Shown here: one piece after another, positions 45,338 to 56,223 of the stretch
Numbering within the stretch: the stretch's first letter is position 1
Layout of the letters: each line of letters begins with the position of its first letter
DNA from: Escallonia rubra
Lineage: Eukaryota; Streptophyta; Magnoliopsida; Escalloniales; Escalloniaceae
NCBI GenBank assembly: GCA_033065855.1
Contig: JAVXUO010000708.1
Location: 143,501-207,500 of the forward strand
DNA length: 64,000 nucleotides
Direction of reading: 5' to 3'
Translations under genes and position numbers: made by a program
Notes under the pieces: model-generated
Database searches by the model: none
Seen by the model: only the letters and a program-made list of their open reading frames with translations
What the model was told of the DNA's origin: nothing

Positions 45338-46599
45338 TTTTACTATGGGTTAATTACACCCATATCCCTGAGGTTTGGGTGAAATTACACGCATGTCCAT
45401 AAGTTTGAAAAATAGGCCCTTATGTCTTTTGACCTAACGGAATACCCAAATACCTAACGGTTTACTGGAAAAGACCAGATTGCCTCTAATTAAGATTGCA
45501 ATTCCTGATTTGCCCATGAAAGGGTTTACCTTTCTTCTTCCTCTTCAAAATCTTCCACCACAGCACCACCGCATGGCGCCGACGTCGGCACCACCTCCAC
45601 CTCGCCACCATCACGTAGCCACCTTTGACCCACCCATCAAATGCCTCCAAGATCTCCCACAATCCCAATAACCAAAATTCTCACAGATTCCTCTCCACCA
45701 AATCCCTCTCAGATTCCTCTTCTCTCTTCCATAACACCGGGCACCAAGACATCCCCATACCCCATCGGCAGCCATCTGCATCACCCACCCCGCCAGCAGC
45801 CCCCTCTCGTGCCCAACCTCGACGAAGCCTTCTCATTCGCCCAACATTGCGGAGCCCAACCTCGACGCAACAAGGTTGCCGAAATGCGGAGCCCAACCCC
45901 GCCGCAACAAGGTTGCGGAAAATGCAGAGCACAACCCTGCCCCAAAGCCCGATGCAGCGGTGGATCCTAGGTGTTTAGGTGCTGCCATGGTGTTGGGATG
46001 ATGTGAAGGTAGTGCATCAGCGAGGAAGGGGGAGAGGGCGGCGGCGTCGGGGGGAAGGGGTGTATTTGTGAGATAGTCTATGTGTGTTTTTAACCCTAAT
46101 CTAAAAATTAGGGTTTGTAAACCCTAATTTTTAGATTAGGGTTTGAAAACCTTAATTTTTAAACCCTAACTTTCGAGGATACTAATTTTACAAACCCTAA
46201 TTTGAAGTTAACTTTTGTTCCCAACCTATTCTGGTCGTACCCAAAGGCCCACTACGGTCCCATTTTGCATGACACGTCCGCACAAGCAACAGACATTTTC
46301 AACGCTCACAACCGGTCAAAACATGCACGCTCAAGGAACGTGACCAAGCCTCATGACTCTTCGATCGTCGCACTTCGCCCGTCGCCCGTCGACGCGCCAT
46401 GACACTTGCCCAAGGAAGTTGGCCTTGGCCTCCCCCTTCGGGTCGGCCTCGGCCTCGGCCTTCCCCTTGGGGTCGGCCTCGACCTCCCCATGGGGGTCGG
46501 CCTCGGCCTCCCCTTGAGGTTGGCCTTGGCCTTCCCCGAAGGGTTGGCCTTTGGTCTCCATACTTAACATTTTCACTTCTCTTCAAGAGGCCTTGCATC

Positions 46600-46840
46600 C
46601 TCCGCGATGCCCTTCGCCCGTCGTCCGGACGTCAACTCCGCGACCCCCGTCGCCCATTGTCCGGACGTCAACTCCGCGACGCCCGTCGCCTGTCGTCCGG
46701 ACGTCAACTCCACTACCCCCGTCGCCCGTCGTCCGGACGTCAACTCCGCGACCCCCGTCGCCCGTCGTCCGGACGTCAACTCCGCGACCCCCGTCGCCCG
46801 GACACAACTCCGTGACCCCCGTCGCCCAGACACAACTCCA
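46600..46840. repeat. 36-bp tandem array in the solo LTR
   Basis: CGTCGCCCGTCGTCCGGACGTCAACTCCGCGACCCC-type units, about six copies. Because 36 is a multiple of 3, several frames stay open on both strands. Confidence 0.9.
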
Positions 46841-46984
46841 CGACGCTCATCGTCCGTCGCCCGGACGTCGTCTCCGTGACCCCCGTCACCGACGTTCGGG
46901 CGTCACACTCCAACACTTCGCCGCGCCCGTGCGTCGCGCCGCTGATACAGCCGTGCCCCCAGGCTTTCTGTCACACTACCGTGC

Positions 46985-47215
46985 CCCCGGCACTATACGC
47001 ACTATGTCGCACCCATGCGCCACCATTGACACCAACGTGCCCCCGGCACCTTACGCACTCTGTCGCGCCCATGCGCCACCATTGACACAAACATGCCCCC
47101 GGCACCTTACGCACTCCGTCGCGCCCATGCGCCACGCCATTGACATAGACGTGCTCCCGGCACCTTACTCACTTCATCGCGCCCATGCGCCACAATCATG
47201 TCATCATGCCCCCGG
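46985..47215. repeat. About 57-bp tandem array in the solo LTR
   Basis: Units contain CGCGCCCATGCGCCAC, ATTGACA and CCCCCGGCACCTTACGCACT; about four copies with drift. Confidence 0.85.
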
Positions 47216-47294
47216 GCACCACACTCATTCATCACACCATGCGCACCTTGCCTTGGTCATGGAACATGCTTCAACCCACTCTCCGGAGTGTACA

Positions 47295-47820
47295 TCATCC
47301 GCGGGGATAGGCGACTCCTCCGGGACACTATCTCTGCCAGGGAGCTCTTCAACTCCCCTTCCGCCAGGTAGACGGCTCCTCCGGGATGCTACCTCGGCCA
47401 GTCGGGTAGACGGCTCCTCCGGGATGCTACCTTGACATGCTCCGAGTGCTCCGGCATAAGGACTCACCCGCGGGGATAGGCGACTCCTCCGGGACACTAT
47501 CTCTGCCAGGGAGCTCTTCAACTCCCCTTCTGCCAGGTAGACGGCTCCTCCGGGATGCTACCTCGGCCAGTCAAGTAGACGGCTCCTCCGGGATGCTACC
47601 TTGACTCGCTCCAAGTGCTTCAGCATAAGGACTCACCCGCAGGGATAGGCGACTCCTCCGGGACACTATCTCTGCCAGGGAGCTCTTCAACTCCCCTTCC
47701 GCCAGGTAGACGGCTCCTCCAGGATGCTACCTTGGCCGGCCGGGTAGACGGCTCCTCCGGGATGCTACCTCGGCCTGCGGAATAGGCGACTCCTCCAGGA
47801 CACTATCTCCGTCAGGGTGC
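47295..47820. repeat. About 170-bp tandem array in the solo LTR
   Basis: GGATAGGCGACTCCTCCGGGACACTATCTC recurs near 47304, 47474 and 47643, with a shorter last copy near 47780. GACGGCTCCTCCGGGATGCTACC is a sub-repeat inside each unit. Confidence 0.9.
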
Positions 47821-48908
47821 TTGCGTGACTGGCCTACGTGCTCTGGCACTGGGGGCTTGCGTCGGCACCCCTAGGGACTATGACCCCCGGGTCACTCCGA
47901 GACGGGAGCAGGTCTTCGGAGGGCATCGCGCCTAGTTCACCTGGCAGTTGGGCGTCGGGTCTTCCCCACCGCTGCCAGGCCTGTGGGACTCCGCAAGGGC
48001 TTGGATTGGAGGCTAGATCAAGGGGGTTCTCTGGCCACACCGATGCGGTGGGAGCCAGTCTTTCCAGACAGACAGAGCGATGATGTGCGGGGCAGGCCGG
48101 ATGAATATGCGATTCGACAGTCCGTGGAGCACCGGCATCCGTGGACCCCCTGGTGACGTGTCACTCCCGGGGAGCGCCACGTGTCGGTTTATGACATCAT
48201 CATCTCAATCTCTATAAATAGAGGTCTTGAGAATTCATTTGGACGGTTGGACTTCTTCTTCACTCTCACATTTTCACTTTCTCACTCTAGAATCCTAGAG
48301 AGAGAAACATACAGTACCCTGACTCTGGACCTAAGCATCGGACTGTGACTGTCATCGTGTATTCATCTCGCGCTATCGCCCTCGCAGCACTGCCACCCTC
48401 GAGTTCTGTCTGGGAAGCCCTTGGTCTCTGCCCTTGTTCCACCCTTGCTGTGTCTCACATCAACATACTTGGAAGCTGACGCGGACTGCAGCCTTTGTGG
48501 CACCTCCACGTAGGTACGAACCCACTTTCCTTGGCATCAACTTTCAAGGATACTAATTTTACAAACCCTAATTTGAAGTTTGAAAATCCTAATTTAAGAA
48601 CCCTAAGGACAACCCTAATTTTTAAATTAGGGTTGGGAAAACCTTAATCTTCAAATTAAGGTTTGGCAAAATTTTAAAAATTATTCAGTATATTTTTCTA
48701 TACAGTACAAGGGCAGTATTGCCATTTTAAAAATATGTAATGATGACATCATAAAAAAGTACACTTTTTGGCGGAACCTGACGGATAGACATAAGTGTTA
48801 CCTTTTTAACGTTTGTGGTCACGGTATGTTACTTTTTAAAACTTTGTGTCATTGACTGTAATTTCAACCTAACCTCAGGAACACTGCTGCAATTAAACCT
48901 TTTACTAT

Positions 48909-49269
48909 CGAAGGTTGGAGTCGATGTACAACCTTTGAGGACTAAAGAGATCTAGATGTTATGCATGGCTCACAAACGGCGTCGAACTATTATAATTAGA
49001 AAACACAACGTCAAACTATCACAACTGAAAATTTGACGTGCAGAGAAGCAAGTGATCTCAAGAAGACATGAGAAAAGGGGTTTATGTCGGATGAGATGAG
49101 CCGTAGGCACTCTTGAAACTTAACTTCAAAAAGGCAACAACTATGTCACGAGTATCTATGTGACAAAGTGTGTTATGCATGCTTACATGGGAACCGTGTT
49201 GTACTAAGGATAGTAATTAAGGGCCAAAGGCACGCTAAAGCTTAAAATAGTCTTACTTGAATTATATAT
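48909..49269. other. Unassigned sequence between two transposons
   Basis: No gene or terminus recognised. Confidence 0.5.
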
Positions 49270-50360
49270 CTTCTTGGTAAAATTTCATTGTGGTTCCTAA
49301 AACTACGTATGGCTTTTAAAACAGTTTCTAAACACATACTTTCTTGAAATTGATCCATGAACTATATATGCTTCGTCACTATTTTAGTCCATTCGATAGC
49401 GTTTTCTTGTCATAATTAAGTAATCGTTTGTCCCTCACCTGAGCAACTTTTTACGGGCGTATTTTTCGAAATCAGGTGGTTTGTCAAGAAAATAGGATTG
49501 TTCGAAGACTACTTATAAAAGACGAACATAGTTCAGGAGATCAAAATGGAATAGTTCAAGTGACATGGCAGAGCCAAGTCACTTCTCACCTCATCAAACT
49601 CAACCTATCAGAAAATGCTCTACTTCCCCTGCCCTGCCACCATCCAACCTAATCGCCGACTTTACGCAACCCCCTGTAGCACTCCACACTTCACAAGACA
49701 CTTTATGCCGCTGTCAACAACTAACCCTACAATCGACCACCGCGAAACTAATTCTTCCGGCCACCATCGAACCGAATAGTCCACTTCAGACAACCCCTTG
49801 CATTACCATCAATCACAAGTCTTATATGACCCATCACACCATAACATTGCCACCACCCACCTCTAAATGCCACTCTTCAAGCCACCACCACTAATTGCCA
49901 CCAGACCGACGACATTCATGAACCTTTTCCAATTGTTTTCGCCACCAGCTCAAGCCACCATCATATTTGCAAACCTTCAACCATCGATGCCATTACCGGT
50001 TGTCACCACTTCAAGCCACTACAATCAATTGTTACCACCTTTAGGTACAGTTTGGGTGCGAGGAAAAATTGGTGGGGTTTAGTTGTCGATTCTGATGGGT
50101 GTGATATAAGTTGATCTAATGGAGGTTTGGTCACGACGATGGTGGGTTTCATGGTAGTAAAATTGGTTGATGGTTCAATGGTGGGAACTGTGGTGGTAGA
50201 TTTGGTAGTGAAGGTGCTCGAGAGTAACGTGGTGGTGAAGATCTTGTGGTCATGGTGTGAATGACGGCAATGGTGGTTGGTTTGGTTGCCAACAAAACTA
50301 GGTTGGTGCCCATGGTGATAGGGCGAGAAGACGGGTTTTGAGGATGTAGGGGCTGGCAGT

Positions 50361-51045
50361 ATAGATGTCAAAAGGGTCGGGCCGCCCGAGGGCCGGCCCG
50401 GCCCTAAATGTGAATAGTGCTGGCCCTAACCTGTAGGGCCTTGGGCCTGGGCTAGGGCCAGGCCTAATATTTTCTAAAATTGGCCCAGCCCGGCCCTTGG
50501 CCCGTTTTTGGCCCTCTTTTCGGCCCTATTTTGGCCCAGCCCTTTGGCCCTAAATCTGGCCCTAAACCATTTTGAGTCATTTTTTTTTTCATTTACCTTT
50601 CATTCTCGCACATCATTCTCTCTACACCTCATATTTTACTCTTTTATTTTAACTTTTTGGACATGCACATTTTTTTATATTTACTCATGTGAAAATATTG
50701 TCTTTTTGCGAACAAAATTACTCTTTGTTGCTAATCACTATTCTCAAATAGAGTAAACGTAAAACTCTAAGGCACTTCATTAGTCACAAGAGAGATATTG
50801 AATGGTTTAGGGCCTATCAATTGTATTTATTTTGTGAATTAGTATTTTTACAACACAAAAAAGAAAAAAAAAAGGGCCTGGGCCCGGCCCTAAAGTTAGG
50901 GCCTAGGGCTTGGACCTGGACAGGGCCTCCATTTCCAAGATTTGAACCCGGCCCAGGCCCGGCCCGGTTTACAAGACCCCGAAGCCCTAAATGGCCCGGC
51001 CCTTTTTCTGGCCCGCTGGGCCGGGCCGGCCCATTGACACCTCTA
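50361..51045. mobile_element. hAT-like MITE with GGGCCGGGCC-rich ends
   Basis: Left end ATAGATGTCAAAAGGGTCGG, right end inverted TAGAGGTGTCAATGGGCCGG; the next 150 bases on each side are dominated by GGCCCGGCCC-type runs that can pair, with an AT-rich middle. Direct repeats GCTGGCAGT flank it (50352-50360, 51046-51054); 8 of these fit a hAT duplication. The GTGTCAATGGGCC end is common in plant non-autonomous hAT families. No coding. Confidence 0.8.
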
Positions 51046-51159
51046 GCTGGCAGTGGTGCGGTGAGATGGGTTTGACGATTGGTCGTCGAGAGATGAAAAA
51101 GACTAAGAAAAAAAAACAATTCAATTCTAGTCCCCTTAACTATAATCGCATTTTTATAA

Positions 51160-52172
51160 GGGTTAATTACTCACGACACCCATGAGATTGCCCTAAATTA
51201 CACACGGACCTGCCTATCTTTCTAAATTACACTAAGCTACACATTTTTTTTTCTTCTGTTAACAGAGTTAACAAAATTAATGAAAGGACGGTCATACCCC
51301 TGATAAACAAGTTAATTTACCCCTTTTCTCTCTCTCACTCACACACACACACACACACATGCCGACATCACCATTTGGACTGCACACCCACTGCTAGTGA
51401 AGCCACGGGCCACCAACCGTAGCCACCATGACCCATCACCGCCCCCATCACCATGAACCATAAGTGCCGGCCACCACCACTCCGCGAAGACAGCCAAGAT
51501 CTTGGTGCAGATTTAGGGGCGGGGCAGCCGGCGCAGATCATCGGCCGAGAAAATGATAGTCGAGGCGAGTAACCGATCACCGGCGAAGTGCGGGTGATGG
51601 TTGCCGGAAGCAACAACCAAGAGACCCAAACGTAAATCCATGTCAAACGCAACAACGATGCAACCAAGAGACCCACCGGAGATCGAGAAGATGCCGGGAA
51701 AGGTTCAACACCACCGGGAAACAACCGCCGGCATGGAAACCACAAGTAACAATCGGCAACAGCCCGAACCTAACCAAAATGGTCAAGAGTCTTCGAACAC
51801 GGCCAACCAAAATGGTCAAAAACAGCCCGAACCTAACCACCTCTGTCCAAATCCGAATCACCAGCCATTAGCAGCAGCGTCGTTGGTCTCCGAACTCACC
51901 CAGCGGCACCGGAGAACAACCTTCAACCTCATTCTCTAACTCTCATGATTTGAATTATTTTTTGTGTAGTTTGAAAAATGGTGATTTTTGCGGTGGCCGG
52001 TGACGGCTGAATATGCGATGGAGGCAGTGGTATTTCGGCGCCGCTGCCTGAATCTGGCGATCGGAGAAGACCCATATACTACCCAGATGCTGTGGAGTTA
52101 GTCCTACCGGCTGTAGTGGTGGATCGGCGGAGTTTCATAACTGTGATGGTGGTACTTTTTGTTGGATCTCAG

Positions 52173-52220
<48 letters not shown>

Positions 52221-52520
52221 CAGAAAAACCCAGATCTGGGCGCAGATCCATGAACACCTTGTTTTCTTAGCGTGCTTTGGCCGGAATCTGGAGTCGCCGG
52301 TGATTCTGCATGGAAGAAAGAAAAGGGGAAGATCTAAGGGCATTTTTGGTATATCATAATAAATTTGTGTTGCCCTAAATTTTTTTGACGGTTCCCTAAC
52401 GAAAGTGGATTTTGTGTAATACAATGACAAACCTCAGGGACGGCGTGAGTAATTTACAAAGATAGGCGGGTCCGTGTATAATTTAGGGCAAACCTCAGGG
52501 GTTTCGTGAGTAATTAACCC
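51160..52520. mobile_element. Mutator-like element with 9-bp target duplication
   Basis: Ends GGGTTAATTACTCACGACAC and, inverted, GGGTTAATTACTCACGAAAC; similarity continues through CCCTAAATTA.ACACGGACC.GCCTATCTTT. Exact repeats TTTTTATAA at 51151-51159 and 52521-52529. The interior includes a GC-rich stretch (51400-51930) with open frames on both strands that I do not recognise, and a GA microsatellite (52175-52219). It is inserted in the right arm of the larger element. Confidence 0.9.
52175..52219. repeat. (GA)n microsatellite
   Basis: About 22 GA units inside the Mutator-like element; the related fragment at 18590-18796 also lies next to a GA tract (18315-18346), so the tract is probably part of the family. 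Confidence 0.95.
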
Positions 52521-52737
52521 TTTTTATAATAGTTATCAGAACTATTATTTTCTTGACAAACCACTGATTTTGACAAAATTGCCCCTCAAATGATGATCAG
52601 GTGATAAACACGTGGCTTTGAATCCATCTTGTTTTAAACAAATGGATTAAAAATGGTGACGAACATCGTACGAGGACCTTTTTCAGGAAAATATGATTTC
52701 ATAGACTATTTGAAACAATGGGCATAGTTAAAAGGAT

Positions 52738-54251
52738 TTTTTTTTTTTTTTGGTGAATAATAATGTATTAATAATCAGAAAAACCAATTACAAGAGTAGG
52801 TAATCCTTATGGTAAAACATATCTTGCTCCACAAGACTTAACCCACTTTCCAGAACTCTCATCGAACATTGACTAAAAGGTTTTTAAGCTGTCCCAGCTA
52901 GCTGATATAAACTAACTGACATGAAAGTAACATTGAGACAATCTTGATAGATTTTGATAATAAGAAGAAAAACAATACTACTTTTCCTTTTTTTCGAGTC
53001 TTTCCAACCATAGCTATTACATAATAACATCACAATAGCGTAATAAGAAAACTTCGAATCATAACCAGATGAGCAATAACCGAATTTGAATAGTAGTCCG
53101 ATCACGACAAAAGCTGATAGAAAGTTTCACCATTTAGATAGTCTGTTTATCCTTTGTTACTCGGCCTTTAGTGCAAAATATTCAAACTTAGACAAATTTA
53201 GCTTGAGACTTTGGCAAGGGATAAAGAAACTAGCTATAATCCTTGGATTTGATCAAGTCACCTAAAATCCTACTGATGCTACTAAATGAAGAAGGACAAC
53301 CAATGGAAGCTTCCTTCCAAAGGAAAGCAACAAAAAATTACAAAAGAAGTCAAAAAGAAGAGAGATTGCAGAGAGACCAAACAAATATCACATAACCCAT
53401 ATCAAGAACTCTCATCACTTCACTACACAAGGCAGAACCTCTTAGGTACCAAAGTGGCCTAAATAAGACCATTTAATTTTAACCACTATAGAGCGCTATA
53501 ACCGAACTTGAACTAACCCCCACACCCAACCCCCATCCTCCCTGCACGGCAAAGTCAAACCAAACTCAAAGCAACCCCAAACAAGACCCATTAATTCTAA
53601 CCACTACACATCAGTATAATCGAGTTTGTCACCCCCCCATCCCCTGCGTGACAATAACAAACCAAAGAAAGAGACCCCTAATGTTGTAGCCAGATTAAGA
53701 CACCCCAAACCAAGACATTGGAGCCAGAATAAGGCACCTCCTATTAAGACACAAGCCAAAACCAAAAAATAAAAAAAACAATACTAACATCCCACTCCAT
53801 AAAAGGTGTTCAGAAAGGTTAGTGCCAAAAATATTTACAAACACAAGAGACAATCAAAATCAGCTAACATCAATACTCATTCAACATCACATACCACGAT
53901 CTCATAAAAACCCAACAATAGGGTCTAGATAAGCTAAACCAAACTTAAACCAAGAATAAGCCCCTAAAACAAAAACTTAATCAAATCAAAGGAGATAAAT
54001 TCTAGGTTACAAGATCAGCAGAAGGGTTGCAAAATTATGATTTACCAATGATTGGAAGGAGATGATTTTTTGGACCTTCATTCTATGATGCTCCATCTAG
54101 ACCACCACTATGATGCTGCCATGTTCTCTTTCCACTTTGCTACCATTGTCTGAATTGTTGCCACTAGACGATGCACTGTTTAGGTCTTGGGCGATCAGAT
54201 CATAAAGGTGCAAAAGCTTTCGCTAGTGGTGCAGCCTCTAATGGTGACTAT
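52738..54251 (-). other. Possible LINE 3' tail on the minus strand, otherwise unassigned
   Basis: On the minus strand, GATTATTAATACATTATTATTCACC runs into a run of A (52738-52751), the look of a plant LINE 3' end. No RT-coding sequence precedes it within this stretch; the remainder to the CACTA end is non-coding with TTTTTATGAGATCG-type sequence that I cannot place. Confidence 0.4.
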
Positions 54252-54269
54252 CACTACAAGAAAACAGAC

Positions 54270-54640
54270 TTTTAGCGACGGGTAAATCCGTCGCTAAAAG
54301 CCCAAAATCCGTCGCTAAAGGAATTAGCGACGGATTCACCGTCGCTAAAAATCCCTCGTATAAAAGCCCGTCACTAAAAGTTTAGCGACGGAATTTTTAA
54401 ATCCGTCGCTAAATATGTGATTTTTACCGACGGATTTATTTTTCATTAGCGACGGAATGTCCGTCGCTAATTATATTTTTAAAATTTTAATTTATTTTCT
54501 TTTTCGTCCAATTAGCGACGGATTAAATATTTAGCGACGGAATATTCCGTCGCTAAATAGCTTATTTAGCGACGGAATATTCCGTCGCTAAATATTTAAT
54601 TGAAAGGAATATTTTAGCGACGGAATAAATCCGTCGCCAA
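54270..54640. repeat. Subterminal repeats TTTAGCGACGGA of the CACTA element
   Basis: At least 14 copies of (T)TAGCGACGG in both orientations, several as inverted pairs (GACGGAATATTCCGTC), next to the terminus. Expected binding sites of the TNPA-like protein encoded nearby. Confidence 0.93.
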
Positions 54641-54897
54641 AAGTCAATATTTTTTTTAAAATTTTTTTTTATTTTTCAATTGCCTAAACCTGTACAGAAA
54701 TACAATTCTCAACAACAACGCGCAATAAGTGAAATACAGAAAAAAAATATATAATCAATTAGAAAAGATAGTTATTATAAAAGAAACTAATACATGTACA
54801 AGCCGGCAACCGGAGATAGCCGGTTAGGAGAGGGGAGAAGAGTACAACCCGGGCGCGGGGGGGGGGGAAGCTAGGAACGGGCACGGGAAGGGGCTCA

Positions 54898-56212
54898 TCA
54901 GGGGTTCCCGAGTCCCGGATCTGGATCCTGCTGAACCGGGGCCGGGGCGGCTGGTCCAGCAGTGCCCTGCTCCCTCATCATCCGGCACACCACTGTAGCA
55001 ATGCGCTCGATATCCTCCTCGTGCAAATGAGGCCGAGGAGCCGGTGTCTGTGGAGGGGCAGCAGGGGGTGAGGACGCTCCTATCACGGCACGAGGAGTCG
55101 TGCTAGGCAGGCCGCGTATGCGGCCTTTCGGCCGATTCACGACATCCGGCGTATCTAGCCATCGCTTCAACCCCCCAGTACTCGCAGCCGTACTAGTGGA
55201 CGCTGATGGCTGTCCGGACTGCTGCTCGGACCCCCTTAGCTGTTCATACGAGGCCTGCAAAAATAGTGGTTTAACGATATGTTATGGCATTAATTAACGA
55301 AACAGACATCGAGGATAGAAAGAAACAGATTAACTTAAATAAATTGACTCACATCGATCCGCCGGGCAATATCTGAAATATAGTCGCCCGCCTGGTGCGT
55401 CTCGTCCTTGTCCTTCTTCCGCACGTGCGTCTGAGTATAGGTCAGAGCTATGACCTCATCCTCCTCTAGATCCGGGTGCTCGACCGCGTTCATATGTCGG
55501 ACGATGTCGTGTGGCACCGACCCCCCCGTGTGCGTCGGATCTCTGTTCTGTCTGTTCTGAGCCCCGCTCTTACTCTTGGCGTCCCAACCTGGATCCGCAG
55601 CCCACCGATCTATCATCTCCCCCCATACACGGTGAGATATCCAATGTGGGGGATATTTCGTCATGTCCGTCATCGGGGCACCCGCGGGCAGCGCCCTCTT
55701 CGCCCGGTCCCGTGCATCGTGGAGCCATCGGCGGTAATTCTTGCCGATGTAATTAAAGAAAGCCTGCTGCCCCAGTCCCTGCTGCTCAGGCGTATCAAAC
55801 GTGAACCCCTCCTGTAATGCATTCAATAACACAAATTAACAACATAAAACAAACTGTAATTTAACATTTACTAACGCTGAAAAAAATACTTCACCGTACC
55901 AGCCACTCCTCCCATAGGGCCTCCCTCGCAGCGGCATCCCATTCCTTCCAGTACAGGCGTGGCTCGAAGAATCGGCCCTTCACAAGAATGCCGATCTTCG
56001 TCCTCGCCATATTCTCCAGGATCCTGCCAAATAAGTAATTAAATTAATTAATACAGTTCAAATATAAATTAACATCCAAAATTTTTAGGCATAAGGCATG
56101 AGGTGATATTTTTAGTACTTACAGGCCCTCCTGCGTGAGCGTAACGCTCTGTTTACGCTGGGGGTCGATGCGTACCCCGCGTGTCGGACCACGGCCTCGT
56201 CGAGATCCTACA
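54898..56212 (-). CDS. CACTA TNPA-like protein (Transposase_24 type), split gene
   Basis: Second CACTA gene, probably binding the subterminal repeats. Blocks on the minus strand: about 56212-56125 (RRGRGPTRGVRIDPQRKQSVTLTQEGL, ending at a GT donor), about 56025-55898 (ILENMARTKIGILVKGRFFEPRLYW...EWL), about 55829-55354 (FFNYIGKNYRRWLHDARDRAKRAL, PPHWISHRVWGEMIDRWA, KSKSGAQNRQNRDPTHTGGSVPHDIVRHM), and about 55258-54898 (ASYEQLRGSEQQSG, a Ser/Pro-rich linker, IERIATVVCRMMREQG, acidic Pro-rich end, TGA). The WKxWL, KS..A..NR and HTGGS motifs are the family core. GC content of this part is high. Exact exon borders are by eye; no stop or frameshift seen. Whether it is transcribed separately from TNPD or as alternative splice is not visible. 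Confidence 0.8.
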
Positions 56213-56223
56213 AAACACAGACA

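Larger units (their letters stand above)
46216..48539 (+). mobile_element. Solo LTR (2.3 kb, probably Ty3/gypsy-like) with 5-bp target duplication
   Basis: It begins TGTTCCCAACC and ends CTTGGCATCA (TG...CA) between direct repeats ACTTT (46211-46215, 48540-48544). A TATA box TCTATAAATAGAGG lies at about 48211-48224, followed by a leader-like stretch. No internal domain exists, so it is a solo LTR left by recombination. U3 is unusually long and GC-rich and made of several tandem arrays. Superfamily is inferred from size only. The insertion fell at the start of the second copy of a roughly 45-bp direct repeat (GGATACTAATTTTACAAACC at about 46173 and 48549). Confidence 0.85.
45347..48899. mobile_element. 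Mutator-like element with 9-bp target duplication, containing a solo LTR
   Basis: Left end GGGTTAATTACACCCATATC with CCCTGAGGTTTGGGTGAAATTACA; right end inverted GGTTTAATTGCAGCAGTGTT with CCTGAGGTTAGGTTGAAATTACA, imperfect inverted repeats of about 60 bases or more. Exact 9-bp direct repeats TTTTACTAT flank it (45338-45346, 48900-48908). Without the LTR it is about 1.2 kb. The interior 45540-45990 is GC-rich and Pro/Ser-coding on the plus strand, possibly a captured fragment, but not recognised. No transposase. Confidence 0.88.
49270..52735. mobile_element. Large inverted-arm element (MULE-like) hosting two nested elements
   Basis: The left arm (49270-49565) contains GATCCATGAACTATATATGC, TCGTCACTATTTTAGTCCATT and AGGTGGTTTGTCAAGAAAATA. 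The right arm, read inverted from 52735, contains GTCCTCGTACGATGTTCGTC, CACCATTTTTAATCCATTT and CAGTGGTTTGTCAAGAAAATA in the same order, and continues through the nested element to about 51110. Arms are roughly 290 bases and clearly diverged. The end positions and target duplication are not resolved. The interior is CCACCA-rich non-coding. Mutator-like is the best guess from long arms. Confidence 0.6.

Noticed and set aside
46551..47435. Long open frame of 294 codons (Pro/Ser/Arg-rich)
   Set aside because: It runs through tandem arrays with periods divisible by 3 inside a solo LTR; the other frames and strand are equally open.
49565..49894. Ser/Thr/Pro-rich open frame as a gene
   Set aside because: It lies in the CCACCA-rich interior of an inverted-arm transposon and shows no domain.
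51368..51939. Overlapping open frames on both strands as a captured gene
   Set aside because: GC-rich interior of a Mutator-like element; possibly captured DNA, but I recognise no domain, so no gene is called.
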